Shown piece after piece: positions 1-7,655 of a stretch of DNA of 64,000 nt. The notes below the pieces were generated by a model. The model saw nothing but the letters and a program-made list of their open reading frames with translations. It was not told the origin of the DNA and ran no database searches. The DNA is from Cyanobacteriota bacterium (lineage in GTDB: Bacteria > Acidobacteriota > Vicinamibacteria > Vicinamibacterales > UBA2999), in the NCBI GenBank assembly GCA_019752015.1, contig JAIEMQ010000013.1, forward strand, positions 140,708-204,707, read 5' to 3'. The position numbers and the translations under genes are program-made. How positions within the stretch are numbered: the first letter of the stretch is position 1; every line of letters begins with the position of its first letter.

Positions 1-1213
1 TGTCGACAGGCGTCTGCGACACGTGCGTGCGCAGCAACCACGCGTAAAGCATGACCAGTGCGGTGATCGCGAAGCCCGCGGCCAGCTGCACGGCCCAGAA
101 CAGGAAACTGCGCGACACCCGATCGACCACGACGACGCCGAGACCCGGGCGGTGCGCCCCGCGCCACATCGTGAAGCTCGTGACCGCGAGGACCACGAGG
201 GCCGCGATCACCAGCGCGTTCAGCAGGAAGTCGATCGGCGACGCGAACATCACGTGGGCGAATCGCGTCCACGGCGCTTCGGGCAGCAGCGAGAACTCGG
301 CGAGGCCGCCCTTGCGAACGGCGATCCAGGCCATCGCGCGAGCGGCGATCACATCGAGCGCAATCGCGATCGTCAGAATCGTGGCCGCGCCGGTGGAGCG
401 GGTCAGCCGCCGCCAGTCGAGCAGCGGCCCGGCCAGCAGCAGGACCAGCAGCGACGCCAGTCCGAGCTCGGCCGCGTAGGCACGCTGACGGATGCGCTCG
501 CGCGCCGCGCGCAGATCCGCATCCGACACGAGCACGGCGGCGAGCGGCTCCTTCGTCGGCGACTGGACCACGAACGCATCGGCACCCGCGTCGGCCGCGC
601 CTTCGAACTGCCGGCGAAGCGCCACCGGGACAATGCTCGTTTCGAGCGAGAACTCCGATCCCGGCAGGGCGTCGCCGGTGCGGGGCAGTTGCGCTTCCGC
701 AACGACGGCGCCGATATGGCGCGTGGGTTCCGCCGGATCGGCGATCGGCTGTACCCGGACGAGCTGCAGGCCCTGGCTGCTCTGCGCAAGGAAAGTCGCC
801 GCCGGTCCGGACAGCCGCTCGGGAGGCACCTCCTCGGAGCGGCCCAGCCACGCCACGGGCTCGTTGTTCGCGCCGTAAATCGTGATCGGGACGCCGGTCT
901 GGGTCACCCCGGAGCCGACCGCGTCGAAGAGCACCCGCGTGGCCGCGGCATCGCCGCGCTCGGCTCGGCGCAGCGTTTCTACATCCACGGTGACGGCGCG
1001 CATGGCCTGATCCAGCCGTGACGACAGGACCGCGAATTCCCCCTCGACCTCGGCCCTCAGCCGCGCGCGCGACGCGGCGAGATCGCTGCCAAGCGCCGTC
1101 CGCTCGATCACCAGCGCCGCCACCGCGATCGCCGCGGCCGCCACGGCGCCGCCAAGCGCGATCCGCATCGCCGCGCGCGTGACAAAGGATGGAAAGGTCA
1201 TCCGCACCGTCAT
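1..1213 (-). CDS. Partial multi-pass membrane protein, possibly the N-terminus of a sensor kinase
   Basis: An open frame runs on the minus strand from an ATG at 1213 (alternative ATG at 1201) to the window edge, giving 404 residues with no stop, so the 3' end is missing. It has one N-terminal membrane segment (about residues 14-36), a roughly 200-residue extracytoplasmic domain, then four hydrophobic segments (about 248-265, 275-297, 320-350 and 375-395). A periplasmic sensing domain followed by a membrane block is common at the front of sensor histidine kinases, but no kinase or HAMP motif lies inside the window, so the function is inference. It is transcribed divergently from the next gene. 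Confidence 0.7.
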   Translation of the reverse strand, partial: MTVRMTFPSFVTRAAMRIALGGAVAAAAIAVAALVIERTALGSDLAASRARLRAEVEGEFAVLSSRLDQAMRAVTVDVETLRRAERGDAAATRVLFDAVGSGVTQTGVPITIYGANNEPVAWLGRSEEVPPERLSGPAATFLAQSSQGLQLVRVQPIADPAEPTRHIGAVVAEAQLPRTGDALPGSEFSLETSIVPVALRRQFEGAADAGADAFVVQSPTKEPLAAVLVSDADLRAARERIRQRAYAAELGLASLLVLLLAGPLLDWRRLTRSTGAATILTIAIALDVIAARAMAWIAVRKGGLAEFSLLPEAPWTRFAHVMFASPIDFLLNALVIAALVVLAVTSFTMWRGAHRPGLGVVVVDRVSRSFLFWAVQLAAGFAITALVMLYAWLLRTHVSQTPVD

Positions 1214-1285
1214 TGTAGAATGTGAGCTCTGCTGAAGCTCTCCCTCAAACGCGGTGCCCTCGTCACGGCCGCGAATTGGCAGGTC

Positions 1286-2218
1286 GTGCTCGTCCAATTC
1301 GTCGCCGATACGCTCTTCAAGACCCTCGTCGCGGTGCCGGTCGTCGGCGGCCTGGTTCTGGTCGCGCTCGTCGCCGGCGGCGACCCGCTGGACCTGCTGC
1401 GCATCAATGATCTGACGCAGACCATCTCCACCATGGTCGGCGTGCTGCTGGCCCAACCGCTGGCCCTGGCCGCCTTTGCCGCCGCCCTCGGCATCATTGT
1501 CGCCGGCGGATCGATGATGCTGTTCGCGGTCAAAGCGGGTACCGTTTCCGTCCTGATCGCGGGCGATCGCGCGGCCGGCGCCCTCGAAGTGCCGCCGCTG
1601 CGCATGTCGGCCCTGCGTGCCGCGAGCCAGACGTCAATCGAGCGATTCGTCGGCGGCGCGCGCCTGCTGTTCTATCGCTACCTGCGCCTCGGAATGCTTC
1701 TGACGGTCGTGTACTTGCTGATCGGCGCGGCCTATGTCGCGCTCGTCTTCGGCCCGTCGGTCCCCGACACCCTGGAGAACCCTTTGCTCGTGACGCTGGC
1801 GTCGTTCGCCTTGCTGATCGGCATCACCCTCATCAACTTCCTCTACCTGCTCACGCAAATCGTGATGGCCGCGGAGAATTGCGGCGTGCTCGATGCATTT
1901 CCTCTCGTCGCGCGGCTGGTGCGGCGGCGCGCGAAGGACTTGGGCCAGGTGCTCGCCGCGATCCTGGCGCTGATGCTGATGGCGACGGGCGCATCCATTC
2001 TCGCGACCACACAGCTTGGCCTGATCGGGTTCGTGCCGTTCATCGGCCTGGCCGCGGTGCCGCTGCAGGTGTTCGCGTGGCTGGTGCGCGGCGTCGTGTT
2101 CCAGTTCGTCGGCCTGACCGGCGTCGCGACCTACCTGCGCATGCACTACGCGCTGCAGTCGACCATGGTCGAAGTGCACACGCCGGGTGATGGCCTGCAC
2201 CAGGTCACCCGCGCATGA
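1286..2218 (+). CDS. Integral membrane protein of unknown function
   Basis: The product is about 310 residues with five or six hydrophobic segments and no motif that I recognise. The first standard start codon in frame is GTG 1286, but the frame is open back to 1226. The residues encoded from about 1229, with a basic KLSLKRGALV stretch, look like a natural cytoplasmic head before the first membrane span, so the true start may be a non-canonical CTG near 1229-1232. The stop overlaps the ATG of the downstream aminotransferase by 4 nt, which implies translational coupling. Confidence 0.7.
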   Translation: MLVQFVADTLFKTLVAVPVVGGLVLVALVAGGDPLDLLRINDLTQTISTMVGVLLAQPLALAAFAAALGIIVAGGSMMLFAVKAGTVSVLIAGDRAAGALEVPPLRMSALRAASQTSIERFVGGARLLFYRYLRLGMLLTVVYLLIGAAYVALVFGPSVPDTLENPLLVTLASFALLIGITLINFLYLLTQIVMAAENCGVLDAFPLVARLVRRRAKDLGQVLAAILALMLMATGASILATTQLGLIGFVPFIGLAAVPLQVFAWLVRGVVFQFVGLTGVATYLRMHYALQSTMVEVHTPGDGLHQVTRA

Positions 2219-3411
2219 GCCTGTCGAAGGCGGCGCAACACTTCCAGGAATCGGCAATCCGCCGCGTCGGCGCGCTCGGCGGATCGATGCCCGGCTTGAT
2301 CTCGCTGGCCGCCGGTTATCCCTCGCCCGAGGTGTTCCCCTGGGATGATCTGCAGGCGATCACGGCGCAGATTCTTGCGCGGCGCGACGGCAACACGCTG
2401 CAATACGGCGCCACGCGCGGGTATCGGCCGCTGATCGAGCACCTGCTGGCGAACACGCTCACCGCGCGCGGCATCAGCTCGCGATTTGACGATGTGATCA
2501 TCACCAGCGGATCGCAGCAGGGTCTCGATCTCGTTGGGCGCGTGCTGATCGATCCAGGCGATCCGGTGATCGTCGAGCTGCCCGCCTACAGCGGGGCGAT
2601 CGCGGCGTTTCACAACCTGCAGGCCAGTCTCGTTGGCGTGCCGCAGGACCACGAGGGCATTGCGATCGCGGCCGTCGATCGCGTGGCTGCGGAGGTCGCG
2701 AAACAGGGCAGGCCGGCGAAGTTCGTCTACGTCACGCCCAACTTCCAGAATCCGGCCGGCCTGCTGATGAGCGCGCGCCGGCGCCGCGAGCTGCTCGAGG
2801 CGGCGCGGCGCAACAATCTCGTGATCCTCGAGGACGATCCATACGGATCGATCTACTTCGATGACGTCACCACGTTCGACGACACCCGGCCGATGAAGGC
2901 GGACGATCGTGACGGGCGCGTGATTTATCTGGGCAGTTTCTCGAAGATCCTCGTGCCGGGGTTGCGCGTGGCGTGGATGGTCGCGCCCCCCGCGATCGCG
3001 CGGAAAGTGGAGCTGTGCAAGCAGGCCGCCGATATTTCGAGCGGTGTCTTCGATCAGCGCATGGTCCACGGCGCGCTCGCCGGCGGCGTGATTGATCGCA
3101 TTGCGCCCGGCCTGCGAGCGCACTACCAGGCGAAGCGCACGGTGATGGAGAAGGCGCTCAACGCGAACCTGAAGGACCGCGTCAAATGGACGTCGCCGCG
3201 CGGCGGCTTTTTCCTCTGGATCGAAATGCCGGGCGTTGATGATCGCGAGTTATTCGATCGCGCGATCGAGCAAAAGGTCAGCTTTGTGCCCGGCAGTGCG
3301 TTCTTCGTGAACGGCCAGGGCCACGAATTCGCGCGGCTGTCCTTCTCGGGAATCACGCCTGACCAGATCGAGCAGGGCATCTCCCGGCTCGCGGCCGCCT
3401 TCGGTAGTTAG
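2215..3411 (+). CDS. PLP-dependent class I/II aminotransferase
   Basis: The 398-residue product has the fold type I aminotransferase layout seen in 2-aminoadipate/aromatic aminotransferases and the MocR catalytic domain. Visible motifs are the N-terminal SLAAGYPSPEVFP segment, a YGATRGYRPLIEHL helix, the NPAG turn, EDDPYG, and the PLP-lysine motif GSFSKILVPGLRVAW with Lys near residue 244. There is no N-terminal GntR domain, so it is an enzyme rather than a MocR regulator. Its ATG overlaps the upstream membrane-protein stop. The first codons coincide with a 15-nt repeat word also present in pilM (see findings). The substrate cannot be told from sequence. Confidence 0.93.
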   Translation: MSLSKAAQHFQESAIRRVGALGGSMPGLISLAAGYPSPEVFPWDDLQAITAQILARRDGNTLQYGATRGYRPLIEHLLANTLTARGISSRFDDVIITSGSQQGLDLVGRVLIDPGDPVIVELPAYSGAIAAFHNLQASLVGVPQDHEGIAIAAVDRVAAEVAKQGRPAKFVYVTPNFQNPAGLLMSARRRRELLEAARRNNLVILEDDPYGSIYFDDVTTFDDTRPMKADDRDGRVIYLGSFSKILVPGLRVAWMVAPPAIARKVELCKQAADISSGVFDQRMVHGALAGGVIDRIAPGLRAHYQAKRTVMEKALNANLKDRVKWTSPRGGFFLWIEMPGVDDRELFDRAIEQKVSFVPGSAFFVNGQGHEFARLSFSGITPDQIEQGISRLAAAFGS

Positions 3412-3415
3412 CCTC

Positions 3416-3872
3416 TCATCGCCCCTCGATCCATCGCTGGAGCGCGTCAAACTTCGGCGCCTCGCTGCGTGGCTGGTTGATGTATTCGAGCGATCCGAAG
3501 CGTCCGAACAGCCCGTAGCCGTTGCAGTTGGTGTAGTGCATGAAGAGGCCGCCGCCGGCGTCCTGCCAGTTCTGCAGATAGCGGGTATAGAGCGGACCGA
3601 AACGCGGATCGCGATTCACCGCATCGAACAGCCGTTCGAGCGTCGCGTCGCCTTGCAGCGCCCCGGAGTTCCACGTCACCAGGTGCTGCCCGCCCTCGTA
3701 GGCGATGATCGGCAATTGTTGCTGCCGCCCAATCGTCACGTGCTGCCGCACCTGCGCCATCACGGCCGGCACCGCCGCGGCTTCGAGATCGCGCAACAAT
3801 TCATCGACCGACATGTTGCGGACCCGGCCGAGGTCGTTGGGCTGAATCCTGCCGCGCACGAGGCCGATGAGC
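3416..3872 (-). pseudogene. 3' fragment of a glycosidase-like or cellulose-binding-type protein
   Basis: On the minus strand about 150 residues read as a credible protein C-terminus, including AYEGGQHLV, FGPLYTRYLQNWQDAGGG and a GRFGSLEYINQP motif, ending with the stop at 3416-3418. Such tails occur in large carbohydrate-active or cellulose-binding-annotated proteins of Acidobacteria and Planctomycetes. Upstream of about 3872 (higher coordinates) the frame stays open but turns into the antisense of the neighbouring TPR gene. The start and N-terminal domains are therefore missing, and this is a decapitated remnant. Confidence 0.6.
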
Positions 3873-4798
3873 GAGGGCGATTCTTCTGGAACAAGCGCAC
3901 CGCCGATGGACTGCGGCGGGGCCTGGAGTATTTCGGACAGGCCGTGGCGCTCGAGCCCGCCTTCGCGCGCGCCCATTCGGGCATCGCGAACACCTACGTG
4001 CTGATGAATTTCTACGGCGGCAGTCCTGATGGCAACGTCTGGCCGCGCGCCAAGGCTGCCGCCGAGCGCGCGCTCGCGCTCGATTCGGGATTGGCCGAAG
4101 CCCATGCCGCCCTCGCGCACGTCAAGTACAGCTACGAGTGGGACTGGGCCGGCGCCGAGACCGAATTCAAGCGCGCGCTCGAGCTCGACGGCAACGACGC
4201 CACCGCTCACCAGTGGTATGCGGAGTACCTGTCGCTCCTCGGCCGCACGCCGGAAGCCGTACGCGAGATCGAACGGGCACTCGCACTCGATCCGCAATCA
4301 CTGATCATCAACGCCGAGCAGGGCGTGCCTTACGCCCAGGCGCGCCAGTGCGCGCGCGCCGAGGAGCTGTTTCTCAAGGCGCTCGAAATGGAGCCGGCGT
4401 TTCCAGCTACGCAGTACTACCTCGCGCGCTGCTACCAGCAGGATCGCCGCGACAACGAAGCGATCGCGCTCTATCAGACGCTCGAGAGCAAGTTTGGCCA
4501 AAGCCCGACCTTCACCGGGTCGCTGGCGCATGCCTACGCGGTGTCCGCCAAGCCCGGCGAGAGCCGTCGGCTGCTTGCCAATATGGAGACCGCCTCGCAA
4601 TCACATGCGGGGTGGCACTACATGATCGCGACGGTCTACGCGGGACTGGGCGAGAAGGATCGCGCGTTCGAATGGCTCGATCGCGCGTTGTCGGCCCGCG
4701 ACGATCAACTGGTGTTGCTCAAGACCGACACGCACCTCGATCCGCTGCGCGGCGACCGGCGCTTCGCGGTGGTGCTTGCCCGGGTCGGCATCCCGTAA
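3873..4798 (+). pseudogene. 5'-truncated TPR-domain protein, C-terminal part
   Basis: From about 3873 the plus strand reads GRFFWNKRTADGLRRG and then about six tetratricopeptide repeats (for example YFGQAVALEPAFARAHSGIA and AETEFKRALELDGNDATAH), stopping at 4798. This matches the C-terminal half of acidobacterial serine/threonine kinase-TPR or CadC-TPR proteins, in which a YFWNKR motif follows the TolB-like or kinase part. No start codon or N-terminal domain precedes it, because the sequence switches abruptly to the antisense of another truncated gene. It could be expressed only from an internal start such as the ATG near 4003. Confidence 0.65.
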
Positions 4799-4805
4799 GC
4801 GCCGC

Positions 4806-4841
4806 TTGACTTCTCAACAACTACATTGTAGTAATTAGCGC
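4806..4841 (+). promoter_or_regulatory. Promoter and palindromic operator of the PadR gene
   Basis: TTGACT (4806-4811) and TAGTAA (4829-4834) are spaced by 17 bp. Over the -10 lies the near-perfect palindrome ACTACATTGTAGT (4820-4832, one central base), which resembles operators of PadR regulators. The predicted transcription start falls within one or two bases of the GTG start at 4842, so the mRNA may be leaderless and the gene autorepressed. Both points are inference from sequence. Confidence 0.6.
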
Positions 4842-5165
4842 GTGCTTGGCGTGTTCGAACAGGCGGTGCTGCTGGCCGTGGTCCGTCTCGGCGAAGAAGC
4901 GTACGGCCGGTCGATTCTGAACGAGGTCAAAGAGCGCCTGGAGCGCGACGTGTCCGCGGGCGCGATTCAAGCAACGCTGGCTCGTCTCGAGCAAAAGGGA
5001 TTGCTCGATTCGCGCCTCGGTCCTGGCACCGAGATCCGCGCCGGGCGGCCGCGGCGTTTCTACCGGATCGGGCCGGCGGGAGCCCGCGCGTTGAACGACG
5101 CGCACGATGCGGTGACGTCGTTATGGCGCGGCTTCGAGCCGCGCCGGCGGAAAGGATACGCATGA
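4842..5165 (+). CDS. PadR family transcriptional regulator
   Basis: This 107-residue winged-helix protein has the PadR signature: an N-terminal helix with AVLLAVVRLGEEAYGRSI, a recognition region with GAIQATLARLEQKGLL, and the wing GRPRRFYRIGPAG. It belongs to the short class lacking the long C-terminal helix. The GTG start is chosen because the promoter lies directly upstream and no earlier in-frame start fits. Its stop overlaps the next ATG by 4 nt (ATGA). In Acidobacteria, PadR genes of this type are commonly paired with permease-prefix membrane proteins, which fits the neighbour. Confidence 0.93.
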   Translation: MLGVFEQAVLLAVVRLGEEAYGRSILNEVKERLERDVSAGAIQATLARLEQKGLLDSRLGPGTEIRAGRPRRFYRIGPAGARALNDAHDAVTSLWRGFEPRRRKGYA

Positions 5166-5755
5166 TGGCTCCCGCACCTCCGGTCTGGGCCGACACGTGG
5201 CTTCGCCTGTTACTGCCCGCGCGCGATCGCGAAACGGTCTCCGGCGATTTGATGGAGGAGTATCGCGAGAACATCCGGCCGCAGAAATCGCAGCTGGCTG
5301 CCGATGCGTGGTACATCGGACAAGTCGCTCGCTTCGCCTGGCGGCAAGGATTATCGGCGCTCGCGCTCGCCGCGATTTATGAGAGCCGGCTGTTGCTCGA
5401 TTGGTTCGTCCCCACAACGAACTTCGCACCACGCTCTGAGGTCACGACGCTGCTGATGATCAGCACGCTGCTCGTCATCGGCGCTGCCTCCACAATGAGA
5501 GCGCGTTCGTTCACGGCGGGCGTGGCAAGCACCGCCGCTGCGGTGATTGGGTCGGCCATCATCTGCACGGTTGCCACGGGGTTCATCTATGCGAATTGGC
5601 GAAGTGCCGAGGTATTGGCCGCCATCAACGGAAGCGGCGGGCTACGTGAAGCGTTCACGCTGCCCATCATGCTGATCGTGCCCGGCACGATCATCGGCGC
5701 TCTTGGTGCCCTCGTCGCGTCGCTCAGCCACAGCCAGAATCGATCCACAGATTAA
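5162..5755 (+). CDS. Membrane protein with permease-prefix-like N-terminus, PadR partner
   Basis: The 197-residue product starts at ATG 5162 (or 5165), overlapping the PadR stop. Its N-terminus, with WADTWLRLLLPARDRE and SGDLMEEYRE, resembles the permease prefix domain found at the front of acidobacterial duplicated orphan permeases, usually encoded beside PadR. About four hydrophobic segments follow, but there is no MacB or FtsX domain, so it looks like a stand-alone or shortened relative. Its last codons (RSTD and TAA) lie inside the terminal repeat of the downstream cassette, so the natural C-terminus may have been altered by that insertion. Confidence 0.75.
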   Translation: MMAPAPPVWADTWLRLLLPARDRETVSGDLMEEYRENIRPQKSQLAADAWYIGQVARFAWRQGLSALALAAIYESRLLLDWFVPTTNFAPRSEVTTLLMISTLLVIGAASTMRARSFTAGVASTAAAVIGSAIICTVATGFIYANWRSAEVLAAINGSGGLREAFTLPIMLIVPGTIIGALGALVASLSHSQNRSTD

Positions 5756-5769
5756 TCACAGATTGGGAG

Positions 5770-5908
5770 GCGACCCACGCCGGCCTTCGGCCGGCGCCGA
5801 CGAGCAAGAGGTTCCCAAAATCGAGAGACCACCAGCGCAGAAGCGTCTCTCGATTTGGGAACCTCTTGTTCGTCGGCAGCGCGGGGCGAAGCCCCGCGCG
5901 CGGGTCGC
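5770..5908. repeat. Compound palindrome (three nested hairpins), REP-like
   Basis: An outer pair GCGACCC (5770-5776) and GGGTCGC (5902-5908) encloses a 7-bp-stem hairpin with a TTC loop (5779-5795), a long central inverted repeat with arms 5796-5828 and 5846-5877 (about 31 of 33 matching), and a 9-bp-stem hairpin with a GAA loop (5879-5899). The whole can fold as a cruciform or three-armed RNA. It lies between the left terminal repeat and the GxxExxY gene. Confidence 0.8.
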
Positions 5909-6048
5909 TCGCAATAATTTCGATCGAGCCTTGAGCTCCGTGTCGCAACATCTGCGCTTGTGGGCGTCGTCTCGAAGTGCGATTTGAGCATTATCGAAGG
6001 AAATCGCCGCCAGTTCGCGCGGCCCGCGCGTTGCAGCTTGATCCGGCC

Positions 6049-6423
6049 ATGCAGGACCAACCACGGGACAATCAAACGTTTGAAATCATCGGCGCAGCGA
6101 TGGAAGTACATCGCAAGCTGCACCGGGGGCTATTCGAAGACTTCTACTGCGAGGCACTCGCCATCGAATTGTCGCTTCGCGGCATCCCGCATCAACCGCA
6201 ATGCGCCATTCAGCTCGAATACAAAGGTCGTCCTCTGAAACGGCCGCATCATCTCGACTTCATCTGTTTCGGAGACGTCGTTGTCGAGGTGAAGGCCGTG
6301 TCCGCGCTAACGCCGGCGGACGAGGCGCAACTTCTAAACTACCTGGCAATGACCAAGATCAAACGAGGCTTGCTCGTGAACTTCGGGAGCAAGTCCCTCG
6401 AGTACAAGAGAATGGTTTTGTAA
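6049..6423 (+). CDS. GxxExxY family protein (PD-(D/E)XK nuclease-like), copy 1
   Basis: The 124-residue product carries the family signature GLFEDFY (GxxExxY) and, about 40 residues later, a strand pair with HHLDFI and VVEVKAV, the D...ExK core of PD-(D/E)XK nucleases. ATG 6049 gives the family's usual length; the frame is open further upstream but encodes low-quality sequence. The biochemical role of the family is not established to my knowledge. The stop codon TAA is the first triplet of the downstream 24-bp tandem array. A second, divergent member lies at 17637-18032. Confidence 0.88.
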   Translation: MQDQPRDNQTFEIIGAAMEVHRKLHRGLFEDFYCEALAIELSLRGIPHQPQCAIQLEYKGRPLKRPHHLDFICFGDVVVEVKAVSALTPADEAQLLNYLAMTKIKRGLLVNFGSKSLEYKRMVL

Positions 6424-6533
6424 TCTGTGGATCCGAACGACTTGTAATCTGTGGATCCGATCAATTTGTAATCTGTGGATCCGATCAATTTGTAATCTGT
6501 GGATCGGACCAATCTGTGTTTAATCTGTGGATC
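6421..6533. repeat. 24-bp tandem array of a TAATCTGTGGATC unit
   Basis: Copies of TAATCTGTGGATC start at 6421, 6445, 6469 and 6493 with an exact 24-bp period, then at 6521. The first TAA is the stop codon of the GxxExxY gene. The last copy is the right terminal repeat of the cassette and supplies the TGA stop of the convergent PQQ-type gene. The unit is the reverse complement of the left cassette end. Confidence 0.9.
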
Positions 6534-7620
6534 AAGGTGTGGCCGCGGCGCCAGGTAACTCACCGAGCGCCTGTGGCACCGGCTCGAATCGGCGGCCGAA
6601 GCCTTGGAGCTGCCCCTCACGGCTGACCGTGATCAACTGCGTTTGCGTCTGCCGCACATCTCGCCGCACATACGGCTGGAGTCCGATCTCGCCGGCGGCA
6701 GCGGCGGTGACGCTTGGCTTGCCGCTCATCGGATCAAAACCAAGGATCTGATTCGACACCAGCGGCATCAACAGCGCGTCGCCGAGGCGCAACGGTCCAC
6801 CCGCGGGACGCGATGAGAGATTCGCTTTCCACCGCAGGTTGCCGGACTTGCGATCGACGGCGCGCAGGATGTTGTCGCGCGACGCGAAGTAAATCCGCTT
6901 GTCGTCGGCGGTGGGGATGCCGGCAATGTCGCCGCCGATGTCCCACGTCCAGCGTTCGCGCCCGCGCGTGAGATCAACGCTCACGACCTTTTTGTCTCCG
7001 GTCCCGAACACCAGCTGATCGTCGAGCGCAAGAAGCGCTGTCACCGGCGCCGACAGCGTCTTCTCCCACACCGTCTCGCCGTTCGACAGTTGCAGCGCGA
7101 CCAGGCGGGTGTCGGCGAGCGGCAGGAACAGTCGATCGAGCGCGGGGCCCGGCGCGCCCGCGAGCGGCGCACCGAGTTGACGACGCCACACCAACACGCC
7201 GTCGTTCGCGCGAAACGCCGCGAGATCGCCGGCCGTGGTGGAGGCGAGCAGCCACCCCGTATCCCAGTACAACGGAACAGCCGCGCCTCCCGGCAGCGGC
7301 GTCTGCCATTTCATCGTGCCCGTCGCGGCCTCGCGCGCTTCGATCACCTGATCGGTCACGGTGAACACGAGGCCTTCGCCGGTCGCTGGAGTAAACGGTG
7401 TCTGCAGATCGAGCTGCCAGCGAATCGTGCCGCGGTTCAGATCCACCGCCACGAGCTTGCCGCCGTTGAGAGGCACGTACGCGGTCGTGGCATCAAAGCC
7501 TGGTGCGGCCGACGCCGGCGTTTCGAACGCGGTGACCCAGCGCGCGTCGAACGACGCGGGTGCGGGCGTTGCCGGCGCCTGAAACAGCGCGAGCAGCAGC
7601 GCGAAGAAGAGCGCCATCAC
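6532..7620 (-). CDS. PQQ-like beta-propeller repeat protein, BamB-like, exported
   Basis: The 362-residue protein begins with a signal peptide (MMALFFALLLALFQAP). It contains repeated blades of the type VAVDLNRGTIRWQLDL, VWRRQLGAPLAGAP and VDLTRGRERWTWDIGG that define PQQ-like or BamB propellers. A role in outer-membrane protein assembly is possible, but no lipobox is present, and pyrrolo-quinoline dehydrogenase residues are not evident, so only the fold is assigned. It is divergent from guaA with a 35-bp gap. Its stop codon is provided by the terminal repeat of the adjacent cassette. Confidence 0.85.
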   Translation of the reverse strand: MMALFFALLLALFQAPATPAPASFDARWVTAFETPASAAPGFDATTAYVPLNGGKLVAVDLNRGTIRWQLDLQTPFTPATGEGLVFTVTDQVIEAREAATGTMKWQTPLPGGAAVPLYWDTGWLLASTTAGDLAAFRANDGVLVWRRQLGAPLAGAPGPALDRLFLPLADTRLVALQLSNGETVWEKTLSAPVTALLALDDQLVFGTGDKKVVSVDLTRGRERWTWDIGGDIAGIPTADDKRIYFASRDNILRAVDRKSGNLRWKANLSSRPAGGPLRLGDALLMPLVSNQILGFDPMSGKPSVTAAAAGEIGLQPYVRRDVRQTQTQLITVSREGQLQGFGRRFEPVPQALGELPGAAATP

Positions 7621-7655
7621 AGGCTATAATAGCAACCCTACCTCCAAGGGATTCC

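Larger units (their letters stand above)
5742..6533. mobile_element. Putative GxxExxY cassette with 23-bp terminal inverted repeats
   Basis: The ends at 5742-5764 and 6511-6533 are inverted copies matching at 22 of 23 positions (core GATCCACAGATTA). The 792-bp interval holds a compound hairpin, a GxxExxY nuclease-family gene and a 24-bp tandem array made of the same word. The element lies between two convergent genes, and both of their stop codons fall inside its end repeats. No target-site duplication is evident and no transposase is encoded, so mobility is inference. Confidence 0.6.

Noticed and set aside
23..1021. Plus-strand open frame of about 330 codons at the left edge
   Set aside because: Its composition (Arg/His/Gln-rich) is typical of antisense frames, and the minus strand encodes a coherent multi-span membrane protein through the same bases.
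6421..6533. 24-bp repeats considered as a CRISPR array
   Set aside because: The repeat word is followed by near-identical rather than unique spacers, the units are tandem, and no cas gene is present.
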